Positions 20,196 through 29,613 of a stretch of DNA of 64,000 bases are shown in pieces. The position numbers and the translations under genes are program-made. Source of the DNA: RYN-230 sp963841695 (GTDB lineage: Bacteria; Actinomycetota; Actinomycetes; Streptosporangiales; Streptosporangiaceae); assembly GCA_963841695.1 (NCBI GenBank), contig CAWJDQ010000012.1, positions 9,427 to 73,426 on the forward strand. The letters run 5' to 3'. Position 1 is the first letter of the stretch. Every line of letters starts with the position of its first letter. The notes under the pieces are model-generated. The model searched no databases and was not told the DNA's origin. It was given only the letters and a program-made list of their open reading frames with translations.

Positions 20196-21326
20196 ATGGC
20201 CAGCGAAGCAGCAGACGCGCTGCACGCCGTGGTGGCCGGCGGCAGCCTGGTCGGCCTGTCTGTGGCCATCGCGCTGTCCCGGCCCGGGATGGACGTGACC
20301 GTGCTCGAGCGCAGCCCGGCCCGTGCCGTGGAGCTCGGCGGGGGCCTGGGCGTGGACGTCGCCCTGCTCCGGCAGGTCACCGGCCTCCGCGACGAGCCCC
20401 GGTGCTGCACGGCATCGACCGCGACACCACCGCCTGGCACCTGCTGCAGGGATGGCTGGAGGACCGGGCCAGCCGCCGCGCGGGCGTGACGGTGCGCCGG
20501 GGGATTGAGGTGACCGCCGTGCATCCCGGCAGCGGCCAGCAGCCGGCCAGCGTGATCACGGAGGACGGCCGTGAGTACCGCGCTGACCTGGTGATCGGGG
20601 CCGACGGGGCGCGGAGCACGGTACGCGCCGCCGTGGACCCGGGCTGCCCGGACGCCCGCTACGCGGGCGTGCTGCTGTGGCGCAGCCTGGTCAACGAGCA
20701 GGCCCTGCCGGCCGGCGTCGCGCTGCCGGCGAGGCGAACCGTCCCGGGAGGTCTACGCGGGTCCCTACCGGCTGGTCACCTACCTGGTGCCCGGCGCCGC
20801 CGGCGAGACACAGCCCGGGCTCCGCCGCCTGAACATGGTCTGGTACGACCCTCAGCAGGCCGCCCTGCTGCGTGACATGGGCGTGCTGGACGGTGAGACG
20901 GTCCGCGGCAGCCTGGCCCCGGGAGCGCTGCCCGGCCCGGTCCGCGAGCGGCTCGCCGGCTTCGCCGCCGCGAACTGGCCCAGCCCGTGGCGCGAGGCCC
21001 TGGCCGTGGCGCTGCGCGACGGAACCGTGTTCGGCACCCCGATCGTGCACTACGAGCCGAGGCGGCTGGCCCGCGGCCGGGCCGCACTGGCCGGGGACGC
21101 CGCCCACGCCGCCAGCCCCATGGCCGGCGGCGGATTCCGCCAGGGACTGTACGACGTGGCCGCCCTGGCGCAGGTCATCATCGCGGCCGGCACCCCCGGC
21201 GAGATACCGGGCGCCCTCGGCCAGTACCAGGAACTGCGGCTTGGCCCGGCCGCCCGGCACGTCGCCGTGAGCGAGCAGGCCACCTCCGGCTACCTGGCCC
21301 ACGCCGCCGCGGGGCCACGCGCATGA
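20196..21326 (+). CDS. FAD-dependent monooxygenase (PHBH fold), two frameshifts
   Basis: A flavoprotein of about 376 residues. The dinucleotide motif reads VVAGGSLVGLSVAIAL (about residues 11-26), with the first Gly replaced by Ala relative to GxGxxG. The DG motif is VIGADGARSTVR and the second FAD motif is ALAGDAAHAASP. The frame changes near 20390-20400 and again near 20730-20740. The intervening protein (HGIDRDTTAWHLLQGWLEDR) continues the family, so these are probably base-call errors. ATG 20196 is preceded by AGAAAGG. Likely role: hydroxylation of an aromatic or polyketide-like substrate (inference from fold only). Confidence 0.8.
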
Positions 21327-21364
21327 CCGTTACGGTCCAGTACACCGGCGAAAGGAGAACCACG

Positions 21365-21682
21365 ATGCCCGACCAGACCCGCGAGCCCGCGCCGACCTGG
21401 CAGCCGCCACCCGACTCCGAGCAGTTCGGCGGAGACCTGGACGCCGCGGAGCGGAACGAACTGCCCGCCTCGGCCTACGCCTTCCCGCGGCAGCGCAAGG
21501 AACCGCTGACCTCGGCCAGCCACGTGCGGACCGCCCTCGCCCGATTCGACCAGGTCCGCGACGTCAGTGACGATGACCGGGCGCTCGCCTTCGAAAATAT
21601 CCGCCGCGCCGCGTCCTACTTCGACGTCGGCATGACCGAGAAGTCGTGGCACGATCTCATGCCCCCGCCCAGCGGCCGCTGA
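21365..21682 (+). CDS. Small DUF6582-like protein
   Basis: A 105-residue protein with a segment ELPASAYAFPRQRKEPLTSA followed by SHVRTALARFDQV. I recognise this pattern from a small actinobacterial/phage family (DUF6582) of unknown function. ATG 21365 follows AAAGGAGA; a second ATG at 21323 overlaps the monooxygenase stop and would add 14 residues. The C-terminal helix with W-H-D-L resembles the family end. Soluble, no cysteines. Confidence 0.65.
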   Translation: MPDQTREPAPTWQPPPDSEQFGGDLDAAERNELPASAYAFPRQRKEPLTSASHVRTALARFDQVRDVSDDDRALAFENIRRAASYFDVGMTEKSWHDLMPPPSGR

Positions 21683-21709
21683 TGCCCGCTGATGCGGGGG
21701 TGGCGCCGC

Positions 21710-22402
21710 TCAGGGCGAGGGGTGGATAGAACGGGCCGCGACCGTGAGCCGGCCGTTTTCCATCCGGCCGGTCCGCTGGGCCCGGGCCGCGACGATGCTG
21801 TCGTGGCTGACGATGACGAGCGTGAGCCGCAGGTCGTCCCACAGCTGCTCGAGCAGCGTCATGATCTCGTCCCTGGTGCCTTCGTCGAGGTTGCCGGTCG
21901 GCTCGTCCGCCAGCAGCACGGTGGGCTGCTTGACCAGGGCCCGGGCGATGGCGACCCGCTGCTGCTGGCCGCCGGACAGCTCCGACGGCAGGTGCCGGGC
22001 CCGGTCACCGAGGCCCACGGCGGCCAGCGCGCGGAGCGCGCGCTCTTGCCGCCCGGCTGCGGCCACCCGGAGCGGGACCAGGGCGGTCTCGACGTTCTCC
22101 TGGGCGGACAGGGTCGGGATGAGGTTGAAGGACTGGAAGATGAAGCCGATCGACGCGGCCCGGACCCGGGTCAGCTGGCTCTCCCGCAGCCGGGTCAGGT
22201 CCTGGCCGCCGAACAGGACCGTGCCCGAGGTCGGGCGGTCCAGCGCACCGAGAATCTGCAGCAGCGTGCTCTTCCCGTGGCCGGTGGGTCCCTGGATGGC
22301 GAGCCAGTCGCCGTCCTCGATGACCAGGTCCACGCCGGCCAGCGCGTGGACCGTCTGCCGGCCCTTGCGGTAGTCCCGGGTGACGCCGGTGAGCTGGTAC
22401 AT
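21710..22402 (-). CDS. MacB/LolD-type ABC transporter ATPase
   Basis: A 230-residue ATP-binding subunit. Walker A is GPTGHGKST (about residues 38-46), Q-loop FIFQSFNLIP, signature LSGGQQQR, Walker B VLLADEPTGNLD and the H-loop VSHD. The subfamily matches the permease 82 nt upstream, an FtsX-fold mechanotransmission type. Together they probably move or present a hydrophobic or peptide substrate at the membrane rather than import. Last gene of the minus-strand two-component/lipoprotein/ABC cluster. Confidence 0.94.
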   Translation of the reverse strand: MYQLTGVTRDYRKGRQTVHALAGVDLVIEDGDWLAIQGPTGHGKSTLLQILGALDRPTSGTVLFGGQDLTRLRESQLTRVRAASIGFIFQSFNLIPTLSAQENVETALVPLRVAAAGRQERALRALAAVGLGDRARHLPSELSGGQQQRVAIARALVKQPTVLLADEPTGNLDEGTRDEIMTLLEQLWDDLRLTLVIVSHDSIVAARAQRTGRMENGRLTVAARSIHPSP

Positions 22403-22484
22403 GGGGGTTTCCCTTCGTGATTATGCCGAGCGGTTCCGCCGGGCGGTTCCGCTGAGCGGTGCTGCAGATCTCGCGCCCGGCTGG

Positions 22485-23915
22485 TCAGACGACCCGGGCC
22501 AGCGCGTCGGCCGGGCGGAGGCGGACGGCCCGCCAGCCGCCGAACGAGCCGGCCACCAGGCCGCCGGCCAGCGCGAGGACGACGGCCAGCAGCACCGCGC
22601 TGATCGTGACGGGCGCGGTCAGGTGCACGGACACGGTGTGCGCGGCCGACTGGGCGGCGTGCGCGAAGCCGCCACCCCCGGCTGGGCCGGCCGCCCCGCC
22701 TGGTCCAGCCGGTGCGCTGGCCGGGGTGGTGGCGGTCAGCGGCGGGGCGAGGGCCTGGACCAGCGCCGCGCCGCCGAATCCGAGCGCGACCCCGGCCACC
22801 CCGCCGATCAGGCCGATGGCCAGCGCCTCCCCCATGATCTGGCTGAGGATCCGGCGGTTCCGCCAGCCGAGCGCTTTGAGCGTGCCAAACTCCCGGACCC
22901 GGCGGGATACCGCGGCCACGGTGAGCAGGCTGGCCAGGCCGAACGCGGCCGCGAGCACGGCGATGGCCAGCCACTTGCCGAGGTTGTTGGCCAGGCTGGA
23001 GGCGCTGGACAGCGAGCCGGTGACCTCGCTGGCCAGGTCGCTGGAGGTAGTCACGGTGGCCTTGGGCAGGGCACCGGAGATCTCGCTGGACACCGCGCTG
23101 ATGTCCGCGGCGCTGGCCGCGGACACGTAGATGGTGTTCACCTCGTTCTTCATGCTGGCCAGGGCCTGTGCCCGGGCCAGTGGGAGGTAGACATCCGTGG
23201 ACGCGCTGCCCTGGGCCACGCTGACCACCCCGATCACGGTGAACTTCGTCCCCGCGACCTTGACCGTGGACCCGGTCGTCAGGTTCTGCGCCCTGGCGTA
23301 GTTGGCGTCCACCACCGCGACGCTGGCGGTGGAGTCAGCCGAGCTGAAGTTGTGGCCCGAGGTGATCGTGCCGGAGCTCAGCGGGCCCAGCGCCCCGTTG
23401 GCCAGGTCAACCCCGGTCACGGTGAAGCTGCTGCTCTTGATGCTGGACCTGCCGCCTGAGGCGCTGGCGGCGCCGCCCTGGCCGGTGCCTGACCCGCCGG
23501 CGTTGATCGTGCCGGACAGCTTCAGGTCGGTCAGGGTGAGCGCGCCCGCCGTCGCGGACACATCTTTCAGGCCCGATATCCTGGCCACGTCGGAGGACGG
23601 CAGGGCGCCCAGCCCGCCGCTGGTCAGCACGCTGCGGCTGAAGCTCGTCCCCGCGGACGGCTTACGGCCCGAATTACCGCCGCCGAAACCGAACCGGGTG
23701 GGGCCGCCTGATCCCGCGGCCGGCGTCTGGGTGACCGTGACGTCGGTGCCCACCCCGTAGAGGGACTGCAGCACGGTCCGCTGAGAACTGGATACTCCCG
23801 ACGAGGCGGCGGTCACGGTGATGACCAGGCCGATGCCCAGGGCCAGGCCCAGGGCGATGAAAATCGCCTGCCGCATGCGCCGGCGCAATTCCCGCCGCAG
23901 GTAGGTGAGGAACAT
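22485..23915 (-). CDS. MacB/FtsX-family ABC transporter permease
   Basis: A 476-residue permease with one N-terminal membrane helix (AIFIALGLALGIGLVITVTAA), a large outside MacB-PCD-like domain of about 250 residues, and three C-terminal helices. The FtsX core has RVREFGTLKALGW and the following GEALAIGLIGG. A Gly/Pro/Ala-rich loop lies between helices 2 and 3. It starts at ATG 23915, preceded by GAAAAGGAATTGAGAGC. Partner ATPase is downstream; a small lipoprotein and a two-component system are upstream on the same strand. Confidence 0.92.
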   Translation of the reverse strand: MFLTYLRRELRRRMRQAIFIALGLALGIGLVITVTAASSGVSSSQRTVLQSLYGVGTDVTVTQTPAAGSGGPTRFGFGGGNSGRKPSAGTSFSRSVLTSGGLGALPSSDVARISGLKDVSATAGALTLTDLKLSGTINAGGSGTGQGGAASASGGRSSIKSSSFTVTGVDLANGALGPLSSGTITSGHNFSSADSTASVAVVDANYARAQNLTTGSTVKVAGTKFTVIGVVSVAQGSASTDVYLPLARAQALASMKNEVNTIYVSAASAADISAVSSEISGALPKATVTTSSDLASEVTGSLSSASSLANNLGKWLAIAVLAAAFGLASLLTVAAVSRRVREFGTLKALGWRNRRILSQIMGEALAIGLIGGVAGVALGFGGAALVQALAPPLTATTPASAPAGPGGAAGPAGGGGFAHAAQSAAHTVSVHLTAPVTISAVLLAVVLALAGGLVAGSFGGWRAVRLRPADALARVV

Positions 23916-23969
23916 GTGCTCTCAATTCCTTTTCTCTCAAAAATTTCGCTGCTGGTGCCGTCCCGGGGC

Positions 23970-24301
23970 TCAGCCGGGCGCGCCGCCGCCCCGGGGGAAC
24001 GTGCCGCCGCCGCAGGCCTTCAGGGCGTTGCGGAACGCGGAGGCGGCTGATCCCGTCGGCCGGGCCTGCGGCTGGCCGCTGCCCGGTGCCGGCCGCCCGT
24101 GCGGCAGGCTCAGGCCCTGCTTCTGCAGGCACTGCCGGAAGCTGGCCTGGCTGCCCGGACTGGCGAGGCCGGCGACGACGGAGTGGATGTGGCACTGCTC
24201 GCGCTGCAGCCGGTGGCCAGGACCCCGGCCAGCAGCACGGGCCCGAGAACGGCCAGCCGGGCCCGGTGCCGGGCCAGGTATCGATACGGGCTGCTCACCA
24301 T
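23970..24301 (-). CDS. Small lipoprotein, one frameshift
   Basis: A secreted lipoprotein of about 110 residues after repair. The signal peptide carries ARLAVLGPVLLAGVLATGC, with lipobox LATG-C at about Cys32. The mature part is Ser/Pro-rich, then has ASFRQCLQKQGLSLP and AFRNALKACGGGTFP, giving two further cysteines in helix-like repeats (C-L-x-x-x-G and similar). The frame changes near 24155-24165, where one base appears missing. GAAGGAGAC precedes ATG 24301. Its place between kinase and ABC permease suggests a substrate-binding or sensing partner. Confidence 0.7.
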
Positions 24302-24422
24302 GTCTCCTTCGGGGTGAACGGCGGCCTGCGAGGCGCCCGCCGGGCAGGCCGGCTGGCCCGTCATCCTGAAGTCAATGGCCTGCGCCTTGCGATCTCGTTG
24401 CGGCGGGCTGTGAGGTCCCTGC

Positions 24423-25898
24423 TTAGCGGCCGGTCTTCTCGCTGACCACCTCGGACAGCGGCAGCGTGACCTGGAAGGCGGACCCGTGGCCGGGCTGGGT
24501 GCTGACCGTGATGGTCCCGGCGTGCGCAGCGGCCAGGGCGGCGGCGATGGACAGGCCGAGGCCACTGCCGCCCCGGGCGCGAGTGCGGGCCCGGTCGGTC
24601 CGGTAGAAACGCTCGAACACGTGGGCTGCCTGGTCGGCGGTCAGGCCGGGACCGTGGTCAGCCACGATGAGCTGGGCCTGCCCGGCCTGCTCCCGGACGG
24701 TGACGCTGACCGCTGACCCGCGCGGGGTGTGCTGCAGGGCGTTGCCGATCAGGTTGTCGAGGACCTGGCGCAGCCGCTCGGCGTCTGCGTCCACGATCAC
24801 CGGGACGTCGGCGTGCAGGGTGATCGGGCGGCCGGGCTGGATCAGCCGGGCAGCCAGGACGGCCCGGGCGGCGATGCTGGACAGGTCGACGGGGCGGCGG
24901 TCCAGGGGACGGTCCTGATCGAACTGGGCGAGCAGCAGGAGGTCATCCACCAGCCGGCCCATCCGGGCGGCCTCGGACTGGATGAGGGTCATCAGCCGGA
25001 GCAGCTCCGCGTGGCTGGCGCCCGCCCCCTGCTGCAGCGAGAACTCGGCCAGGCCGCGGACGGACGTCAGCGGGGTGCGCAGTTCGTGGCTGGCGTCGGC
25101 GACGAACTGCCGCATCCGGTCTTCGGAGTCCAGGGCGCGCGCTTCGCCCTCTTCCCGGGCCCGGTAGGCGGCCTCGATCCGGGCCAGCATCGTGTTCAGG
25201 GCCTCGGCCAGCCTGCCCACCTCGGTGCGGTGCGGCGGATGGTCGATGCGCCGGGACAGGTCGCCGGCGGCGATCGCGGCCGCCGTGTCCTCCATCCTGG
25301 CCAGCGGGGACAGGCTGATCCGCACCAGGGGCAGCCCGAGCCCGGCCAGCAGCACGATGGCGACGGCCCCGGCGACCGCGTCGGCGATCTCCAGCCGGGT
25401 CACGGTGCTGTTCAGGTTGTCCAGGCTGAACGCGATGACGGCGTGCCGGCCACCGGGCAACGCGCGGACCAGGACGCGCCAGGAATGCCCGGGATCGTCC
25501 GCGGCCGGCACCGTGAACGGCCCGTGCGCGTCTCCCAGGCCCCCGGGGGCGATCCGGGGGAGTGCGGCATGGTGCAGGGGTGCCTCGGTCACCGAGACCC
25601 GGCCGTCGGCGCTGATGATCTCGATCAGGAACTGGAAGGGCTGGCTGGGCCGGCCAGGCTGGGGGCCCCGGGGAGGCCGCGGCGTCCCGGCGGCCAGGTT
25701 ACGGCTGGCCACCGCGGCGAAGTCGCGGAGCTGCTGATCAGCCCGGCTGAGCAGGTACCCCTGCAGCAGCGTCGTGCCGAGCGAGCCCATCACCACCGAG
25801 GTGATCGTGACCAGGAACGCGGCCACGGCCATCACCCGGACCCGCAGCGACGCGCTGGCCACCGCCGCCCGCAGCCAGCGGGCCGGCCGGGATCTCAC
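24423..25898 (-). CDS. Sensor histidine kinase (TcrY/PrrB-like)
   Basis: A 491-residue membrane kinase. Membrane helices are at about residues 20-45 and 172-192, with an outside sensor domain between. HAMP follows, then HisKA with His271 in ADASHELRTPLTSVRG. N-box is NLIGNALQHTP, then DHGPGL and GGSGLGLSIAAAL. It overlaps the response-regulator stop by four bases, so the two are co-translated. Downstream on the same strand are the lipoprotein and MacB-type exporter, the likely regulated targets. Confidence 0.95.
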   Translation of the reverse strand: MRSRPARWLRAAVASASLRVRVMAVAAFLVTITSVVMGSLGTTLLQGYLLSRADQQLRDFAAVASRNLAAGTPRPPRGPQPGRPSQPFQFLIEIISADGRVSVTEAPLHHAALPRIAPGGLGDAHGPFTVPAADDPGHSWRVLVRALPGGRHAVIAFSLDNLNSTVTRLEIADAVAGAVAIVLLAGLGLPLVRISLSPLARMEDTAAAIAAGDLSRRIDHPPHRTEVGRLAEALNTMLARIEAAYRAREEGEARALDSEDRMRQFVADASHELRTPLTSVRGLAEFSLQQGAGASHAELLRLMTLIQSEAARMGRLVDDLLLLAQFDQDRPLDRRPVDLSSIAARAVLAARLIQPGRPITLHADVPVIVDADAERLRQVLDNLIGNALQHTPRGSAVSVTVREQAGQAQLIVADHGPGLTADQAAHVFERFYRTDRARTRARGGSGLGLSIAAALAAAHAGTITVSTQPGHGSAFQVTLPLSEVVSEKTGR

Positions 25899-26623
25899 GA
25901 CGGGGGCACCCGCAGCATGTAGCCGGCCCCGCGGATCGTCTGGATCAGCCGCGGCTCGCCCTGGTCAACCTTGCGCCGCAGGTAGCTGATGCAGGGCTCC
26001 ACGACGCTGCCGTCGCCACTGAAGCTGTAGTCCCAGACGTGATCGAGAATCTGCGCCTTGCTGAGGACCTGGCCGGCGTTGACCATCAGGTACCGCAGCA
26101 GCTTGAACTCGGTCGGGGTCAGGGTCACCAGCGCGCCGTGCCGCCGTACCTCGTGCGTGTCCTCATCGAGTTCCAGGTCCGCGAGGAGCAGCCGGGAACC
26201 CTCTGCCCCCGGGCCCCCGCAGCGCCGCAGTACCGCCCGGATGCGGGCCAGGACCTCGTCCAGGCTGAACGGCTTGGTGACATAGTCATCCCCGCCCAGG
26301 GTCAGCCCGGCCACCCGCTCATGCACCTGGCTGCGGGCGGTCAGGAAGATGACCGGCACCCGCGGGCCGCCGGCCCTGAGCGTGCGAACCACGTCAAAGC
26401 CATCGCCGTCCGGGAGCATGACGTCGAGCAGGATCAGGTCCGGCCGCGACGCCGCCGCGGCGCGCAGCGCCTCCCGGCCGCTGGCCGCGGTCCGCACGTC
26501 GAACCCGGCGAATCGCAGCGACCCCGACAGCAGTTCCAGGATGGTCGGCTCATCCTCGACCACCAGCAGCCGGGCCTCGAGGCGGCCACCCGGTGCCCCC
26601 GCTCCGCCGGCTGAGGAACCCAT
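25895..26623 (-). CDS. OmpR/PhoB-family response regulator
   Basis: A 242-residue regulator with a receiver domain (acidic pair in VVEDEP, phospho-acceptor Asp67 in LILLDVMLPDGDG, Lys in TKPF). The winged helix (LTPTEFKLLRYLMVNAGQVLSKAQILDHVW, quoted here as the region after residue 160) ends RGAGYMLRVP. The first 15 residues are Gly/Ala-rich and may not be translated; a later start is possible. First gene of the cluster ending at 21710. Confidence 0.95.
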   Translation of the reverse strand: MGSSAGGAGAPGGRLEARLLVVEDEPTILELLSGSLRFAGFDVRTAASGREALRAAAASRPDLILLDVMLPDGDGFDVVRTLRAGGPRVPVIFLTARSQVHERVAGLTLGGDDYVTKPFSLDEVLARIRAVLRRCGGPGAEGSRLLLADLELDEDTHEVRRHGALVTLTPTEFKLLRYLMVNAGQVLSKAQILDHVWDYSFSGDGSVVEPCISYLRRKVDQGEPRLIQTIRGAGYMLRVPPS

Positions 26624-26829
26624 GGTCTGACGTTCGCTGCTGAACCTTGCGATCTGATGACCGCAGGCTGGGAAAGCCCTGTCCGCCCCGCCCCGCGCCG
26701 GTTTTCGTTAGCTGCGATTTTCTGTGAGCTTCCGTAGAGCTGACGTTCAGTAACTTCACGGGCGTGACCTGCATGATTGCGGATCAGTACAGGCCAGAGC
26801 CGGCGAGCGGGCGGATGAGGGGCAGCCAC

Positions 26830-28050
26830 GTGAACAGACATGCGGGGCCCGGGTGGCGGCGCTGGTCCCAGCGCCCCGGCGCCGGCATCCGGCTGAACGT
26901 GTCAGGACCGTCCCAGCCGTCCGGCGTGCTGGCCAGGCGGGCGCTCGCGGTGCTGCTCTTCCTGGCGATCACGGTGGTGGCGGTGGCCCAGTACCGCGGC
27001 GTCCGGGGTCCCGTCGCGGTCTCGTGGCTGGCGGTCGGCCCGCTCCTGGCGTCGCTGCTGCTGCGCCCGCTCGTCACCGCCGTGCTGGCGGGATGGGCGA
27101 CGCTCCTGGGCCTCGGGCTGATCATGGACCAGCCGGGCCGGCCTGGATCGCTGGTGTCGCATCTCGGCGTGGTCGTGCTGCTGGCCGCCTTCGCCGTGGC
27201 CAACGCCACGCTGCGCACCGCGGCGCAGCGGCGGCTGAGCCGGGTCCGCGCGGTGGCGCGGGTGGCGCAGAGCGCGCTGCTGCGCGAGGTCCCGGCGGCG
27301 GTCACGGCGGGACGGATGGCCTCGCGGTACGTCTCGGCCGCGGCGGAGGCCCGGGTCGGCGGGGACATCCTGGAGGTCGTCTCCGAGGGGGGCCGGACCC
27401 GCTGGCTCATCGGGGACACGCGCGGGAAGGGACTGCCGGCGGTGCGCCTGGCCAGCATCGCGACGACCAGTTTCCGGGACGCCTGCGCCCGGCCGGGCTT
27501 GTCGCTGACCGAGATCGCCCGCGTGGTGGACCACTCGGTGACGCTGGCCGCGGGCGACGAGGACTTCGTGACCGCGTTGTTCGCCGAGTTCGACCCGCGT
27601 GGCTGGCTTGAGCTCGTCACCTGCGGCCACCCGCCGCCGCTGCGGCTGGCCGCGGGCGGCGGCCTGCAGGCCCTGACTCCCTCCTCGTACGCGACACCGC
27701 TCGGCCTGCACCCCGGCCTGACGTCATCCACGTTCTCCGTGGGCCCGGGCGACCGGGTGGTCTTCTACACCGACGGCCTGCTGGAGGCCCGCGACCGGGC
27801 GGGCCGCTACTTCCGGCTGGAGGACTGCACCGACCTGCTCCGTGGCCCGGACCTGGAGGCCGCGGCGGACGGGCTGCTCGATCGCCTGGTGTCGCACACC
27901 GGCCGCAGGCTCGACGACGATGTGGCCGTGCTGCTGTTCGAGGCGGCGTCCGCGCCGGCCGGTGCGGCGGGCGGGGCCTCTGCGCCTGCGAGGACACCTG
28001 GCGGCGTCAGGCCGGATGGCAACCTGGTGGCGGCCGGGTCCGCGCCCTGA
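26830..28050 (+). CDS. SpoIIE/PP2C-type membrane serine phosphatase
   Basis: A protein of about 406 residues. An N-terminal membrane part of about four hydrophobic segments (ALAVLLFLAITVVAVAQY and following) is joined by a helix to a PP2C/SpoIIE phosphatase domain with GGDILEV, IGDTRGKGLPA, TALFAEFD, TCGHPPPLRL and FYTDGLLEARD. The metal-binding Asp residues are present; note GDTRGKG where GDVxGhG is usual. GTG 26830 is preceded by GAGGGG at good spacing and is preferred over GTG 26764 and ATG 26773, which have no ribosome site. Such proteins usually control anti-sigma factor antagonists. The gene diverges from the two-component cluster. Confidence 0.88.
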   Translation: MNRHAGPGWRRWSQRPGAGIRLNVSGPSQPSGVLARRALAVLLFLAITVVAVAQYRGVRGPVAVSWLAVGPLLASLLLRPLVTAVLAGWATLLGLGLIMDQPGRPGSLVSHLGVVVLLAAFAVANATLRTAAQRRLSRVRAVARVAQSALLREVPAAVTAGRMASRYVSAAAEARVGGDILEVVSEGGRTRWLIGDTRGKGLPAVRLASIATTSFRDACARPGLSLTEIARVVDHSVTLAAGDEDFVTALFAEFDPRGWLELVTCGHPPPLRLAAGGGLQALTPSSYATPLGLHPGLTSSTFSVGPGDRVVFYTDGLLEARDRAGRYFRLEDCTDLLRGPDLEAAADGLLDRLVSHTGRRLDDDVAVLLFEAASAPAGAAGGASAPARTPGGVRPDGNLVAAGSAP

Positions 28051-28061
28051 CCGGGCCGGGT

Positions 28062-28107
28062 GGCCGTGCCCGGCAGGCCGCCGCGCGGCAGCCGGCCGGG
28101 CACGGCC
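28062..28107. terminator. Bidirectional hairpin terminator
   Basis: Perfect 13-bp inverted repeat: GGCCGTGCCCGGC (28062-28074) and GCCGGGCACGGCC (28095-28107). It lies exactly between the convergent ends of the phosphatase gene (28050) and the formaldehyde dehydrogenase gene (28141). No T-run follows, which is usual for GC-rich actinobacteria. Confidence 0.75.
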
Positions 28108-28140
28108 GGCGCCCGGCAGGCTCCGGTCAGGCCGGGCACC

Positions 28141-29358
28141 TCACGCCGGGATGAGCCCGTGCGGATCGATGACGAACTTCTGCGCGGCACCCGTGTCGAA
28201 GTCGCGATAGCCGGCCGGTGCCTCGCCGAGCGGGATGACGGTGGCGTTCACCGCGTCGGCGATGTGCGCCCGGTCGTGCAGGATCGCCATCATCAGCTGC
28301 CGGTGATACATCATGACCGGGCACTGGCCGGTGACGAAGTAATGCGACTTCGCCCAGCCCAGGCCGAGGCGGAGACTCAGCGACCCGGTCTTGGCGTTCT
28401 CGTCGATGCCGCCCGGATCGCCGGTGACGTACAGACCGGGGATGCCGAGGCCGGCGCCTGCCCGCGCGATGGTCATGATGTCGTTCAGGACGGTCGCGGG
28501 GGCCTCGACGGCGTTGGACCCATGGCCACGGGCCTCGAAGCCCACGCAGTCCACTGCCGCGTCCACCTCGGGCTCGCCCAGGATCTGCTCGATCTGGTCC
28601 CCGAGGGACGCGTCCTGGCTCAGGTCGACTGTCTCGCAGCCGAAGCTGCGGGCCTGCGCGAGCCGCCGGGCGTTCATGTCGCCCACGATGACCACCGCCG
28701 CGCCGAGCAGCAGCGCCGAATACGCGGCGGCCAGCCCGACCGGCCCCGCGCCCGCGATATAGACCGTGGACCCCGTGGTCACCCCCGCCGTGTGTGCGCC
28801 GTGGTAGCCGGTGGGGAAGATGTCAGACAGCATGGTGAGGTCACGGATCTTCGCCATGGCCTGATCCCGGTCCGGGAACTTCAGCAGGTTGAAGTCGGCG
28901 TAGGGGACCATGACGTACTCGGCCTGGCCGCCGACCCAGCCGCCCATGTCGACGTACCCGTAGGCCGAACCCGGCCGGTCGGGGTTGACGTTCAGGCAGA
29001 TCCCGGTCTTGCGTTCCTTGCAGTTGCGGCAGCGCCCGCACGCGATGTTGAACGGCACGCTGCACAGGTCGCCGACCTTGATGAACTCCACGCCCGGGCC
29101 GGCCTCGATCACCTCGCCGGTGATCTCGTGGCCGAGCACGAGCCCGGCCGGCGCGGTGGTCCGGCCGCGGACCATGTGCTGGTCGCTGCCGCAGATGTTG
29201 GTCGAGACCACCCGCAGGATGACCCCGTGCGGGCATTTCCGCCCGACGTTCGCCGGGTTGACCCCGGGGCCGTCCTGCAGCTCCAGCGTCGGGTAGTCGA
29301 TGGTCTGGACCTCTACCTTGCCCGGCCCGATGTAGGCGACGGCGCGGTTTCCTGACAT
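28141..29358 (-). CDS. fdhA: Glutathione-independent formaldehyde dehydrogenase
   Basis: A 405-residue zinc-containing medium-chain dehydrogenase that oxidises formaldehyde with tightly bound NAD and needs no thiol cofactor. Catalytic zinc ligands are Cys in TNICGSDQH and the histidine in LGHEITGEV. The structural zinc has four Cys in CGRCRNCKERKTGIC. The NAD motif is GAGPVGLAAAY. DCVGFEARGHG and the C-terminal GLIPA are typical of the FdhA group. ATG 29358 follows a perfect AAGGAGGT. It probably detoxifies formaldehyde; oxalate- and formate-related enzymes are elsewhere in the window. Confidence 0.95.
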   Translation of the reverse strand: MSGNRAVAYIGPGKVEVQTIDYPTLELQDGPGVNPANVGRKCPHGVILRVVSTNICGSDQHMVRGRTTAPAGLVLGHEITGEVIEAGPGVEFIKVGDLCSVPFNIACGRCRNCKERKTGICLNVNPDRPGSAYGYVDMGGWVGGQAEYVMVPYADFNLLKFPDRDQAMAKIRDLTMLSDIFPTGYHGAHTAGVTTGSTVYIAGAGPVGLAAAYSALLLGAAVVIVGDMNARRLAQARSFGCETVDLSQDASLGDQIEQILGEPEVDAAVDCVGFEARGHGSNAVEAPATVLNDIMTIARAGAGLGIPGLYVTGDPGGIDENAKTGSLSLRLGLGWAKSHYFVTGQCPVMMYHRQLMMAILHDRAHIADAVNATVIPLGEAPAGYRDFDTGAAQKFVIDPHGLIPA

Positions 29359-29613
29359 GGCGTACCTCCTTGTGCGCTCGGCCATGGCTGGCCGGGCGCA
29401 CAGCGGGGATGCGGGCGGTCCAGGCCACGGCGTGTCTTCCGCTGACCGCCTCTACCCGCTCTCACCTGTCCTAAAGGGGGCATAAGGGTGCCTTGCCGGA
29501 CAGGAAGCCGGGTCGGTGCAGGCCCGCGGGTGCCCGGCGCATGAAACCCTGGCTCGTGGGGAGTTAGCGGCCCACCTCACGCTGTCCTGACCGCCAGTCA
29601 CCCGGCCGCGGCT

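Noticed and set aside
24729..25922. A 397-codon plus-strand frame opposite the histidine kinase
   Set aside because: Glycine, arginine and glutamine-rich shadow of the kinase gene, without a ribosome site.
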